NCBI GenBank assembly: GCA_016714985.1
Contig: JADKBS010000005.1
Location: forward strand, 176,001 to 240,000
Source: Saprospiraceae bacterium
GTDB taxonomy: Bacteria > Bacteroidota > Bacteroidia > Chitinophagales > Saprospiraceae
Direction of reading: 5' to 3'
Length of the DNA: 64,000 nucleotides
Shown here: positions 43,352 to 51,430 of the stretch, one piece after another
How the letters are laid out: every line of letters starts with the position of its first letter
Numbering within the stretch: the stretch's first letter is position 1
Position numbers and translations under genes: made by a program
The notes under the pieces: generated by a model
What the model was told of the DNA's origin: nothing
Database searches by the model: none
Seen by the model: only the letters and a program-made list of their open reading frames with translations

Positions 43352-44410
43352 ATGAAATTCAAACATTTACTTCTTGTACTTCTTCTCGGGACTGGTGTTG
43401 CTGCTACTGCACAGGACATCCATTTCTCCCAATTCTACCTATCCCCTACCAACCTGAACCCGGCTATGACGGGTTTGATGAACTGTAACATCCGCCTAAC
43501 GGCCAACTACCGCAACCAGTGGTCGAGCGTGCTTAAAAGCAACGCTTATTCCACCTACAATGTGAGCTACGACCAGAAGATTCCTGTCGGACGGTACGAC
43601 AACTTCGGTATTGGTGGCACGTTTTGGGGCGATCAGGCTGGTGAAGCCAATTTCGCTACCACAACTGGCAAAATCTCTGCTTCCTATTCAAAGCGCATGG
43701 CTGGTAGCCGCAAAGAGGCTCACTACCTAGTGGTTGGTGCCGAGGCTGGCCTTTCGCAAAGGAGCCTTAATTTTGATTTGCTGAAATGGGGCACTCAACA
43801 CGATGGTTTTGGCGGTTATGACGGCGATCTTCCAAACTATGAAGACACCAACTTCGACCAAGACCAGTTCTTGTTCGCTGATGCCTCTGCTGGCTTGCTT
43901 TGGTTCTCTGTTTTCGATGAAAGCAACAACTTCTATGTTGGTGGCGCATACCACCACTTGAACCGTGCAGACCAATCGTTCAGCAAAAGGGAAAATGACT
44001 ACCTGTACAGCCGTTTCACCGTTCATGCAGGTGGGGAATTTGAAGTAGCGCCACGCCTCGGCTTAGTGCCGGGTGTTATCGTGATGAAGCAAGGCCCTTC
44101 CTTCCAAGTGAATTCAGGTACAAGCCTGAAATTTATGCTTGGTAGCGGCCGTGGCAACTTCAGCAACTACCATGCGGTGCATTTCGGCCTTTGGACAAGG
44201 GTTTCCAACAAAGAAGAAAAAGGCATCCTAATGGACGCTATGATTCTTTCCACCCGTTTTGACTACAACGAGTTTACGCTTGGTTTCAGCTACGATATAA
44301 ACGTATCGGAACTGCGCCCTGCAAGCAACAACAATGGTGCATTTGAATTCGCTTTGGTTTACAAATTCTGTGGTGACCAGCGCCGTGGCGTTTATTGCCC
44401 CAACTTCTAA
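43352..44410 (+). CDS. PorP/SprF family T9SS outer-membrane protein
   Basis: A 352-residue protein with a signal peptide (M-K-F-K-H-L-L-L ... A-T-A-Q) and the family opening D-I-H-F-S-Q-F-Y-L-S-P-T-N-L-N-P-A-M-T-G. The rest consists of beta-strands of an outer-membrane barrel, with Y-R-N-Q-W and F-G-L-W-T-R motifs. PorP/SprF proteins work with the T9SS; SprF is needed to export or anchor its neighbouring SprB-like adhesin. No adhesin is adjacent here, so this is a stand-alone copy. Two hairpins follow it. Confidence 0.93.
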   Translation: MKFKHLLLVLLLGTGVAATAQDIHFSQFYLSPTNLNPAMTGLMNCNIRLTANYRNQWSSVLKSNAYSTYNVSYDQKIPVGRYDNFGIGGTFWGDQAGEANFATTTGKISASYSKRMAGSRKEAHYLVVGAEAGLSQRSLNFDLLKWGTQHDGFGGYDGDLPNYEDTNFDQDQFLFADASAGLLWFSVFDESNNFYVGGAYHHLNRADQSFSKRENDYLYSRFTVHAGGEFEVAPRLGLVPGVIVMKQGPSFQVNSGTSLKFMLGSGRGNFSNYHAVHFGLWTRVSNKEEKGILMDAMILSTRFDYNEFTLGFSYDINVSELRPASNNNGAFEFALVYKFCGDQRRGVYCPNF

Positions 44411-44432
44411 CTTGATTTAGCAAAGTCAAGAC

Positions 44433-44496
44433 TATAAAGGGGATGAGGGAGGAGGAGAAAAATTAAAATGTTCTCTTCTCCCTCATCCCTTTTATA
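44433..44496 (+). terminator. Hairpin after PorP
   Basis: TATAAAGGGGATGAGGGAG pairs with CTCCCTCATCCCTTTTATA (18 of 19) around a 26-base loop, 23 bases after the stop codon. Confidence 0.6.
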
Positions 44497-44528
44497 ATTA
44501 GGCAAAATCAAAATTCATCGCCAAGGCG

Positions 44529-44573
44529 AACAAAACTGCCCGCTGGAACATCATTCCGGCGGGCAGTTTTGTT
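44529..44573 (+). terminator. Second terminator hairpin after PorP
   Basis: AACAAAACTGCCCGC pairs perfectly with GCGGGCAGTTTTGTT around a 15-base loop that itself contains GGAA/TTCC. GC-rich stem with flanking A and T runs, so it can act in either direction. Confidence 0.8.
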
Positions 44574-44804
44574 TGGTGACATTTCAGAAATGAAGGAAGC
44601 AACTTGATCTGAAAATGGAAAAAAAATGGACTAATTTTTATCAGAAAAATAAAAAAATGCTACCTTCGACTTTCTGAACGGTTTATGAGAAAACGCACAG
44701 GCTACACATTTTGGCGTTTTTCTATATTTTCGGGCTTCATTATCAGCCTATCATGCAAATGCCAAGCGTAGTTATTTCACTAAGATTTTCTAAAATTCAG
44801 TCCT
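44574..44804. other. Spacer before bactofilin
   Basis: AT-rich spacer of 231 bases with no ORF or repeat. No exact TAnnTTTG element; TACCTTCG near 44661 differs by one base. Confidence 0.4.
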
Positions 44805-45311
44805 ATGTTTGGATCTAATAAAAACAAAGATGTGGCAAAAGCGGGAAGCATCATCCCTTCGGCTTCCTCCCATTCATTGAACAGCCTTGTACAAGGCACC
44901 GTCGTTGAAGGCAAAATCAAGGCTACAAACGATATTCGCATAGATGGTTCCATTAAGGGTGATTTGGTATGTGACGCTAAGGTCATCATTGGCCCGTCTG
45001 GCGTTATTGAGGGCACTATCCGCTGTCAAAATGCAGTCATTGAAGGCCAGTTCAATGGAATCCTTACGGTTTCTGAATTGCTCAACATCCGTGAAACTGC
45101 CAAGGTTACAGGTGAGGTCAGCTATGGCAAACTGATTGTCCAATCAGGTGCTATCATCAGCGGGTCCTATAAAGTGGCCGGCGACAATAGCAATTCCAAC
45201 GGAAATGGCTCCTATAAGACTTCTTCACCGGATGCAAAGAAAATGGTGAACACTGAATCGGAAGCAAAGGCTATCTCCGGCAAGGTTGGTGAGTTTGCAA
45301 AGGCAAACTGA
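44805..45311 (+). CDS. Bactofilin (polymer-forming cytoskeletal protein)
   Basis: A 168-residue protein. The central domain (about 25-125) is the right-handed beta-helix of bactofilins: V-Q-G-T-V-V-E-G-K-I, D-I-R-I-D-G-S-I-K-G-D-L, I-I-G-P-S-G-V-I-E-G-T-I, A-V-I-E-G-Q-F-N-G and A-K-V-T-G-E-V-S-Y. Both ends are low-complexity Ser/Asn-rich tails, as usual. Bactofilins polymerise without nucleotides and serve in cell shape and envelope organisation. The small membrane protein gene follows beyond a hairpin. Confidence 0.93.
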   Translation: MFGSNKNKDVAKAGSIIPSASSHSLNSLVQGTVVEGKIKATNDIRIDGSIKGDLVCDAKVIIGPSGVIEGTIRCQNAVIEGQFNGILTVSELLNIRETAKVTGEVSYGKLIVQSGAIISGSYKVAGDNSNSNGNGSYKTSSPDAKKMVNTESEAKAISGKVGEFAKAN

Positions 45312-45346
45312 TTGCAGCGCAATAGCTTGGTTGCACAGTAATACAC

Positions 45347-45408
45347 AGGACGCATTTTGGTTAAACACCGGGAAATGTTATCTCGATGCTTTAACCAATA
45401 TGCGTCCT
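45347..45408 (+). terminator. Terminator hairpin after bactofilin
   Basis: AGGACGCATTTTGGTTAAA pairs with TTTAACCAATATGCGTCCT (18 of 19) around a 24-base loop and is followed by TTGTTGTTTT. Confidence 0.7.
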
Positions 45409-45463
45409 TTGTTGTTTTGGCCGCCAGCGATTGGCCAAAACCTTGAACTAATAGTTGTAAAAT

Positions 45464-45862
45464 ATGAACCATAGGCGTTTTCTAATCCAGTTGGTCTCCA
45501 TTTTCTTAGTGACCGGAGGCGTTCTTGCTTTCCTGCACATTTTCCAGCAGTTTTCACCTTACAAGGCATTTTCTTTGTCCACGCTGGCTTTTTTTGCATT
45601 GCTTTCAATGGCCATGTACTTTCCAGCGGCAAAGGCGGCACAAAGCACTGACAGGAATGCCTTCACCCGATTGGTAATGGTCTTCACTTTTGTAAAAATG
45701 TTCCTTGCTGGAGCCTTTGTTATCGGTTACCATAGGATCTTCCAGCCAAGTGACACCATGTTCCTCATCCCATTTTTCTTGGTTTATGTGGTTTTCACGG
45801 GTTTCGAGACCGCCTTTATGTCGAAACTTGGAAAGGTGAAGCCTGCACAAAGTAGGTCTTGA
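45464..45862 (+). CDS. Small four-helix membrane protein, AtpI-like
   Basis: A 132-residue protein with four hydrophobic segments at about 8-27, 37-55, 69-88 and 98-118 and a positively charged C-terminus. The length and layout resemble AtpI-type assembly factors that sit upstream of ATP synthase genes in many Bacteroidota, also next to bactofilin. No atp genes follow here, so that assignment is only a suggestion from topology. A hairpin separates it from bactofilin. Confidence 0.6.
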   Translation: MNHRRFLIQLVSIFLVTGGVLAFLHIFQQFSPYKAFSLSTLAFFALLSMAMYFPAAKAAQSTDRNAFTRLVMVFTFVKMFLAGAFVIGYHRIFQPSDTMFLIPFFLVYVVFTGFETAFMSKLGKVKPAQSRS

Positions 45863-45876
45863 AATTCGATACGCTG

Positions 45877-45884
45877 TACCTTTG
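45877..45884 (+). promoter_or_regulatory. -7 promoter element before the biotin carrier gene
   Basis: TACCTTTG matches TAnnTTTG. A TTG lies 15 bases upstream, shorter than the usual 19-21. The ATG is at 45971. Confidence 0.35.
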
Positions 45885-45970
45885 CAGGTAATTGAAAATC
45901 AAAGAGTTGCATCAATAGCCAATGGCCTCAATTACAAATGGCTACTTAATTTGAATACCAATAATTTAAC

Positions 45971-46459
45971 ATGAAAATAGTCAATTACACCGCTATTGTG
46001 AATGACAAGGCTGAATTGTCCCTGACCCGTGAGCAAGCACAAGGTTTGGATGCAGTTGAGACCTTGCACAATGCCTTCCATGTAATACATGAAGGCAAAA
46101 CCTTTCAAGCGGAAGTGACCAAAATCAATTTGGAAACCAAAGCGGTAAACTTGAAATTGAATGGCAAGCCAAAGCTTGTCAAGCTACAGGATGAGTACGA
46201 CCTTCTGGTGAAAAAAATGGGTCTATCCGCAAATGTCATCCATAAAATCAGTACCATAAAAGCTCCAATGCCTGGTTTAGTGCTCAGCATTTTGGTGGAG
46301 CCGGGCCAAGCGGTTGTTCATGGTGAACCAATGCTCATCTTGGAGGCCATGAAAATGGAAAACGTCATCAAATCACCGGGCGAGGGCAAGGTGAAAAAGA
46401 TTGTCGTGTCAAAAGGCAAGGCCGTGGACAAGGGAGAGGTGTTGATAGAAATGGAGTGA
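45971..46459 (+). CDS. Biotin carboxyl carrier protein
   Basis: A 162-residue protein whose last 75 residues form a biotinyl/lipoyl domain: A-P-M-P-G-L-V-L-S-I, V-E-P-G-Q-A-V, L-I-L-E-A-M-K-M-E-N with biotin-accepting Lys128, and the final strand G-E-V-L-I-E-M-E. E-A-M-K-M is the biotin form of the motif. The N-terminal 80 residues are the region found in carrier subunits of acyl-CoA carboxylases of Bacteroidota. The carboxylase subunits are not in the window. Confidence 0.9.
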   Translation: MKIVNYTAIVNDKAELSLTREQAQGLDAVETLHNAFHVIHEGKTFQAEVTKINLETKAVNLKLNGKPKLVKLQDEYDLLVKKMGLSANVIHKISTIKAPMPGLVLSILVEPGQAVVHGEPMLILEAMKMENVIKSPGEGKVKKIVVSKGKAVDKGEVLIEME

Positions 46460-46529
46460 AGGGGATGAGGGATGAACAGCCATTTCAAGTATTTTTTTTG
46501 GAAATGAAGCGAAGGGGTTGCAGTCCGCC

Positions 46530-46895
46530 TCATAGGCCAGGGAAAAAGGCATCCCGAATCAGCTCAATGGAATAGTTGCCGTCTTTTTGTTTCAAAACCG
46601 ATACCACGTCGAAACGGACAGCCCATTCATGGCCATTTTGCTCCATGTATGCGGCAGCTGCGGCGGCTAGGTGGCGCTCCTTGGCAGGTGTCACGAATTC
46701 TTCCGGCTTCCCAAAATAGTCATAACTCCGGGTCTTCACCTCCACAAACACCAACATTTTGCCTTCCATCGCAATAATGTCCACCTCCAAGCGGCGGTGC
46801 CGCCAGTTTGTTTCCAGGATTTCAAATCCAAGTCCTTGCAGGTGAGCCACCGCAATTTCTTCCCCATGTTTACCGGTATCAAGGTGCTTCGCCAT
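46530..46895 (-). CDS. YraN family protein (UPF0102)
   Basis: A 121-residue protein matching YraN: G-K-H-G-E-E-I-A-V-A-H-L, G-F-E-I-L-E-T-N-W-R, E-V-D-I-I-A, V-F-V-E-V-K-T-R and the C-terminal F-D-V-V-S-V. E-V-D-I ... E-V-K is the PD-(D/E)xK nuclease-like core. Its cellular role is not established. It is divergent from the Pgi gene across a palindrome-rich spacer. Confidence 0.9.
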   Translation of the reverse strand: MAKHLDTGKHGEEIAVAHLQGLGFEILETNWRHRRLEVDIIAMEGKMLVFVEVKTRSYDYFGKPEEFVTPAKERHLAAAAAAYMEQNGHEWAVRFDVVSVLKQKDGNYSIELIRDAFFPGL

Positions 46896-46976
46896 TAAAA
46901 TTTCTAACTTGTGCCGATTTTTTAATGTGTTGTCAGCGCCATTGGGTTAACCAAAGGTATTCGCTGATGAACCTTA

Positions 46977-47122
46977 AAATGTTGTAACTTCGTTAGCAGG
47001 AGGTGATTTTTTGGGGAAAATTGAAAATTTTCCCCAAAAAATCACCCAAAAATGTGGGAGGGGAGAGAAAAAATTTCATTTTTTCTCTCCCCTCCCACAC
47101 CCTCCTGAGTAGTTACAAAATG
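46977..47122. repeat. Nested palindromes between yraN and pgi
   Basis: Outer arms TGTAACT...CAGGAGG (46983-47003) and CCTCCTGAGTAGTTACA enclose two perfect hairpins. The first, 47002-47046, has arms GGTGATTTTTTGGGGAAAA and complement. The second, 47053-47098, has GGGAGGGGAGAGAAAAAA and complement around TTTC. The frame extending Pgi upstream to 47003 reads through these and is rejected. As the neighbours are divergent this is not an ordinary terminator. Confidence 0.8.
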
Positions 47123-47134
47123 TTTTTATACAAG

Positions 47135-48439
47135 ATGAAAAAATTGACTTTCGACTACTCCTTTGCGCAGCCTTATATACTGCCGCACGAAGTTAGCCAA
47201 ATGGCCGCACCCACGGAAGCCGCCGCCAAAATGCTGGATGGCAAGAAAGGGCCCGGCAACGATTTTCTTGGCTGGCTGGACCTCCCCAAGCGCCATGACC
47301 GCACAGAATTTAAGCGAATAAAAATGGCGGCTAGGCGCATACAGCAACAATCGGAGGTGCTGGTGGTCATCGGCATTGGAGGGTCGTACCTTGGTGCAAA
47401 GGCGGCTATAGAGATGCTTTCGCACAGTTTTTACAACAACCTTCCCAAGAAGATCCGCAAGACACCAGAGATTTATTTTGCGGGGACCAATATTTCGCCT
47501 GTCTATTTGACGCACCTTTTGGAGGTCATCGGCGATAGGCATTTCTCTGTGAACGTGATTTCCAAGTCAGGCACGACCACCGAGCCAGCCATTGCATTCC
47601 GAGTGTTCAAAAAGAAATTGGAGGAAAAATATGGGGTAGAGGAGGCCCGCAAGCGCATCTACGCCACCACGGACATGGCCAAAGGGGCACTGAAGAAACT
47701 GGCTACGGAGGAAGGCTACGAGCGCTTCGTCGTGCCGGACGATGTGGGCGGTCGCTTCTCGGTGCTGACAGCAGTTGGCTTACTGCCCATTGCGGTAGCG
47801 GGGATAAATGTGGATGAAATGATGAAAGGCGCTGTGGACGCCCAAGTGGATAGCAAGCTTCCTTTTGAAAACAACTACTGCCTGCAATATGCCGCCTTGC
47901 GGAACATACTGTACAACAAAGGCAAGGCTATCGAAATGCTCATCAACTACGAGCCGAGGCTGCACTTCGTTGCCGAATGGTGGAAGCAACTCTACGGCGA
48001 GTCGGAGGGCAAAGATGGCAAGGGCATTTTTACGGCCAGTGCCGGCTTCACCACTGACCTGCATTCCCTTGGTCAGTACATCCAAGATGGCCGCCGCCAC
48101 CTGTTCGAGACCCTGCTCAATATCGAAAAGCCAGCTTGCGACATCACCCTCGAAGCGGAACCCGTTGACCTTGACGTCTTGAACTATTTGGCAGGTAAAA
48201 CAATGGATTATGTGAACAAAAAGGCCGCCCAGGGTACCCTTCAGGCGCATACAGAAGGTGGTGTGCCCAACCTGATTGTCAATATCCCAGAGGCGACGCC
48301 TTACTACTTGGGCTATCTGTTCTATTTCTTTGAAAAGGCATGTGGGGTCAGTGGCTACCTGCTTGGCGTCAACCCATTTGACCAGCCCGGGGTGGAGGCT
48401 TATAAAAAGGCTATGTTCAAGTTGCTGGGCAAGCCATGA
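47135..48439 (+). CDS. pgi: Glucose-6-phosphate isomerase
   Basis: A 434-residue enzyme of the shorter bacterial type. The start at 47135 (M-K-K-L-T-F-D-Y-S) gives the normal N-terminus; the frame before it crosses palindromes. Key motifs: V-V-I-G-I-G-G-S-Y-L-G-A-K-A, V-I-S-K-S-G-T-T-T-E-P-A for the phosphate site, G-G-R-F-S-V-L-T-A-V-G-L-L-P, and G-Q-Y-I-Q-D-G-R. It interconverts glucose-6-phosphate and fructose-6-phosphate in glycolysis and gluconeogenesis in the cytoplasm. Its stop overlaps the start of the L,D-transpeptidase gene (ATGA), so the two are translationally coupled. Confidence 0.95.
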   Translation: MKKLTFDYSFAQPYILPHEVSQMAAPTEAAAKMLDGKKGPGNDFLGWLDLPKRHDRTEFKRIKMAARRIQQQSEVLVVIGIGGSYLGAKAAIEMLSHSFYNNLPKKIRKTPEIYFAGTNISPVYLTHLLEVIGDRHFSVNVISKSGTTTEPAIAFRVFKKKLEEKYGVEEARKRIYATTDMAKGALKKLATEEGYERFVVPDDVGGRFSVLTAVGLLPIAVAGINVDEMMKGAVDAQVDSKLPFENNYCLQYAALRNILYNKGKAIEMLINYEPRLHFVAEWWKQLYGESEGKDGKGIFTASAGFTTDLHSLGQYIQDGRRHLFETLLNIEKPACDITLEAEPVDLDVLNYLAGKTMDYVNKKAAQGTLQAHTEGGVPNLIVNIPEATPYYLGYLFYFFEKACGVSGYLLGVNPFDQPGVEAYKKAMFKLLGKP

Positions 48440-49161
48440 AAATCAATCAGTTAAGTGTAATTGGAATTCTGTTGATGTTAGCACAAGGTTGCGAGCCAGA
48501 TAGGGTTGCTCAAGCCAAGGCCGAAAAAATGGCCAGCCTTCAAGCTGGGTTGCGGTTGATTGGCGTGAATGGAGCGAGGCCATTTGAATTGTTTTTTAGG
48601 GCTTTCAAAGCGGAAAAAACGTTGGAGGTTTGGGTAAAGCCCCACCAAGACACCAGTTTTCAACTGTTCAAGACCTACCCAGTTTGCCAAGCATCTGGCG
48701 TTATAGGCCCAAAATTGAAGCAAGGAGATAAGCAAGTCCCAGAGGGTTTTTACTATATCAATCGCTTCAATCCGAATAGCAAATTTCACCTTTCACTGGG
48801 GTTGAATTATCCGAATGAAGCCGATTTGGTGCGTGCCGACAAGGACCACCCAGGTGGCGATATCTTCATTCATGGCCAATGCGTGAGCATTGGGTGCCTC
48901 GCCATGACCGACGATTTTATCAAAGAAATTTATGTGCTGGCCTTAATGGCCAAGGAAGGTGGTCAGTTGAAAATACCTGTCCACATTTTTCCAAATAAAC
49001 TAACACCTGAAAATCTTGAAAAAATCGTGGTCACCAATCCTGAATTAGCTGCTTTTTTGAATGAGTTACTGCCTGTTTTTCAATATTTTGAACAAAAAGG
49101 GCAGCTGCCAGAAATTGAGGTATTGCCAAATGGGGCCTATCAACTCAAGGAGGAAGCTTAA
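48436..49161 (+). CDS. L,D-transpeptidase family lipoprotein (YafK-like)
   Basis: A 241-residue protein with a lipoprotein signal (L-A-Q-G-C, Cys19) and a YkuD-type catalytic domain. The active-site motif is I-H-G-Q-C-V-S-I-G-C-L-A-M-T, with His146 and nucleophile Cys154. Upstream are F-Y-Y-I-N-R-F-N and L-G-L-N-Y-P-N, as in YafK-type enzymes. Such proteins form or cut peptidoglycan cross-links or attach proteins to the wall. The ATG overlaps the pgi stop by four bases, an odd pairing with a glycolytic enzyme. Confidence 0.9.
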   Translation: MKINQLSVIGILLMLAQGCEPDRVAQAKAEKMASLQAGLRLIGVNGARPFELFFRAFKAEKTLEVWVKPHQDTSFQLFKTYPVCQASGVIGPKLKQGDKQVPEGFYYINRFNPNSKFHLSLGLNYPNEADLVRADKDHPGGDIFIHGQCVSIGCLAMTDDFIKEIYVLALMAKEGGQLKIPVHIFPNKLTPENLEKIVVTNPELAAFLNELLPVFQYFEQKGQLPEIEVLPNGAYQLKEEA

Positions 49162-49181
49162 TAGGACACGTTGCCAAATCT

Positions 49182-49211
49182 TCCCGAGAAATCGGGACAG
49201 GTCGTACATGG
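49182..49211. repeat. Small hairpin repeat
   Basis: TTCCCGA-GAAA-TCGGGA followed by CAGGTCGTAC. The hairpin plus CAGGTCG block also occurs, inverted, at 9945-9975 inside the secreted-protein gene, so it is a dispersed repeat. Confidence 0.6.
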
Positions 49212-49332
49212 TTAATGAAGTTGATAAGGGTTTTTAAGAGGTTGATTATCAGTCTCTTATAAGCTTTGTCAACCCATATCAACCCTGCTCAGGACTTGGC
49301 GGCTCGTAGTTTATAGGTCTGCAATTTGATGC

Positions 49333-50232
49333 TCACGCCACCTTTTCCTTTTTGCGTGCCCGCTTCCAACGGCGGTGAGACCACAGCCAATTGGCTGGGT
49401 TCTTTTGAATCGTTTGTTCCAATACAGCTGCAAAACGTCGTGTTACTTCGCCTTCAGCGAGGGCTTCTTTTGCTTCACAAAGGGGGGAGAAAAAAACCTC
49501 GTACCTGCCTTGGCTCACCCGCTCAATTTCAAAATAAAATACCGGATAGCCCATCTGACGGGCGAGTTTGTCCATGCCGTGCAAGAAGGGCGTATCTTGG
49601 TTAAGGAAGTTGACCCAATGGGCGTTCTTGATGTCAGCGGGCGTTTGGTCGGCGATAAGCACGAAGATGGTCGGCTTGCCTTTTTGTTGAATGACTGCCC
49701 TGCCTGCCTGCGACATGCTGGTCAAGTGTAGTCCCCATTGTTTGCGAAGCGAGTTTAAATAGCCATCTAAATACCTGTTTTTCAATGGTTTGTAAGTGCC
49801 CAAAACTTCGTGATTTACGCTGAGTGGAAAGGAAAGTACGCCCCACTCCCAGTTGCCGAAATGGCTGCCGAGCAGGATGGCGCTTTCCCCATTTTCAAAT
49901 AAAGGCGTAAATATTTCTGGGTTGCGGTAAACGAACCGATGCTGAAGTTGAGCCTTGTTCATGGTCAGGCCCTTGATACTTTCGAGCAGTAGGTCGGCAA
50001 GGTGGTTGTAATAGGTGGTTGCCAGCACTGAGATTTCCCCATCTTTTTTTTCAGGAAAGGCATTGTGCAGGTTTTGCAGAATGACCTTTTTACGGTAGCC
50101 CACTATTTTGTTTAGCACAAAAGACAGCCAATCGGATAATAGGTATAGCCACCCAAACGGCACAATGGCGAAAGATTTTACAACCATTTTTGTAAACAAC
50201 AATGCTGATTTTTGCATCCAGTTTTTTTGCAT
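49333..50232 (-). CDS. LpxL/HtrB-type lipid A acyltransferase
   Basis: A 299-residue membrane-associated acyltransferase. The start at 50232 (or the ATG at 50217) replaces a longer frame to 50904 that runs antisense through the glycosylasparaginase gene. Motifs: G-S-H-F-G-N-W-E-W with the H-x4-E catalytic pair (His124, Glu129), V-L-G-T-Y-K-P-L-K-N and D-Q-T-P-A-D. A hydrophobic segment lies at about 23-41. The family transfers late acyl chains to lipid A precursors; other lysophospholipid acyltransferases cannot be excluded. It is divergent from glycosylasparaginase, with start codons 47 bases apart. Confidence 0.9.
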   Translation of the reverse strand: MQKNWMQKSALLFTKMVVKSFAIVPFGWLYLLSDWLSFVLNKIVGYRKKVILQNLHNAFPEKKDGEISVLATTYYNHLADLLLESIKGLTMNKAQLQHRFVYRNPEIFTPLFENGESAILLGSHFGNWEWGVLSFPLSVNHEVLGTYKPLKNRYLDGYLNSLRKQWGLHLTSMSQAGRAVIQQKGKPTIFVLIADQTPADIKNAHWVNFLNQDTPFLHGMDKLARQMGYPVFYFEIERVSQGRYEVFFSPLCEAKEALAEGEVTRRFAAVLEQTIQKNPANWLWSHRRWKRARKKEKVA

Positions 50233-50278
50233 CAAATGAATGGCTATGTTTGTGCTTTTCCGAACAAAAATAGCAAAG

Positions 50279-51286
50279 ATGAGCAGTCGCAGAGATTTTA
50301 TACAAAAAGCTACTTTAGGATCCGTTGCTGCCGCAATAAGTGGGACTGGGTTTGTCGCTTGCAAAGAATCGCAGCAGCCTGACAGCAAGGAGCCGCCCAG
50401 TGCGGTCTTTCCCTTGGCGCTCGCTACTTGGGACTTTGGGGCCAAAGCCAATGATGAGGCATGGAAAATCTTGTCAACGGGGGGCAGTGCGCTCGATGCC
50501 GTTGTAGCTGGTGTGGGAGTCATCGAGGCTGACCCTAAGAACACCACGGTGGGCATCGGCGGGGCACCTGACCGTGATGGCCGGGTAACGTTGGATGCCT
50601 GCGTGATGGCCCCAGATGGCCGCTGCGGTGCGGTATGTGCCTTGGAGCATATCGTACACCCAGCGCAGGTAGCAAGGGCGGTGATGGAAAAGACCCCCCA
50701 TGCGATCATCGTTGGCGTGGGTGCCTTGGAGTTTGCACTTTCGCAAGGATTCAAAAAGGAAAACCTGCTCACCGAGGAATCTAGGCTGGCTTGGGAAGCG
50801 TGGAAAAAGACCTCCAAGTACGAGCCGAAAATCAACGTGGAACTGCACGACACGATAGGCATGATCACCATTGACCAGCGTGGCGACATTGCAGGCTGCT
50901 GCACGACCAGCGGACTGGCCTACAAGATGCGGGGTAGGGTAGGGGACTCGCCCATTATTGGGGCTGGGCTGTTCGTGGACAATGAAATAGGTGCGGCGAC
51001 CGCCACGGGTCTTGGTGAGGCGGTCATAAGGGCGGTGGGCAGCTTTCTGGTAGTGGAACTGATGCGGCATGGCCGAACGCCACAAGAGGCGTGTGAAGAG
51101 GCTGTGAGCAGGGTCATGAAGAAGTACCAAGACTACATGGAGATTCAAGTGGGATTTGTGGCAGTGAATAAGCAGGGGCAAATCGGGGCCTATAGCATCC
51201 AATCAGGTTTCAATTATGCCTTGTTGACGGGCAGCGATAAAGGGGTTTACGACGCCAAATACAAGGTTCAGGCAAAGGAGGAATAA
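50279..51286 (+). CDS. Glycosylasparaginase (Ntn hydrolase), Tat-type lipoprotein
   Basis: A 335-residue N-terminal-nucleophile hydrolase. The start at 50279 gives S-S-R-R-D-F-I-Q-K, a twin-arginine signal, followed by a lipobox with Cys28 (G-F-V-A-C). Motifs: G-G-S-A-L-D-A-V-V-A-G-V, V-G-I-G-G-A-P, and the autocleavage site H-D-T-I-G-M with Asp191/Thr192, then R-G-x-I-A-G-C-C-T-T-S-G. After self-cleavage Thr192 becomes the nucleophile. H-D-T-I-G-M points to N4-(beta-N-acetylglucosaminyl)-L-asparaginase, known from Elizabethkingia; isoaspartyl peptidase is the alternative. Likely role: release of Asn-linked sugars in the periplasm. Confidence 0.9.
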   Translation: MSSRRDFIQKATLGSVAAAISGTGFVACKESQQPDSKEPPSAVFPLALATWDFGAKANDEAWKILSTGGSALDAVVAGVGVIEADPKNTTVGIGGAPDRDGRVTLDACVMAPDGRCGAVCALEHIVHPAQVARAVMEKTPHAIIVGVGALEFALSQGFKKENLLTEESRLAWEAWKKTSKYEPKINVELHDTIGMITIDQRGDIAGCCTTSGLAYKMRGRVGDSPIIGAGLFVDNEIGAATATGLGEAVIRAVGSFLVVELMRHGRTPQEACEEAVSRVMKKYQDYMEIQVGFVAVNKQGQIGAYSIQSGFNYALLTGSDKGVYDAKYKVQAKEE

Positions 51287-51310
51287 CCTCCGTTTTTGCG
51301 TTAGAAAGTA

Positions 51311-51330
51311 AATAATGATTCTCATCAATA
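51311..51330. promoter_or_regulatory. Possible Fur-box-like palindrome
   Basis: AATAATGATTCTCATCAATA resembles the GATAATGATAATCATTATC Fur consensus at about 14 of 19 positions. It lies in the spacer before the response regulator gene. One weak match only. Confidence 0.25.
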
Positions 51331-51430
51331 TATTTTTTTTATTTTCTTTTCGATTTTGAGTGGACTGGCACTATTTTTCATAATCATGTTTGATTGAAAA
51401 TTCTCTAAAAGAGAACTATCCCAACATATT

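Noticed and set aside
47003..47134. Longer N-terminus for Pgi
   Set aside because: The extension is encoded by two perfect palindromes and is absent from the family.
50233..50904. N-terminal extension of the LpxL-type gene
   Set aside because: It runs antisense through the glycosylasparaginase gene and lacks family similarity; the family N-terminus begins at 50232.
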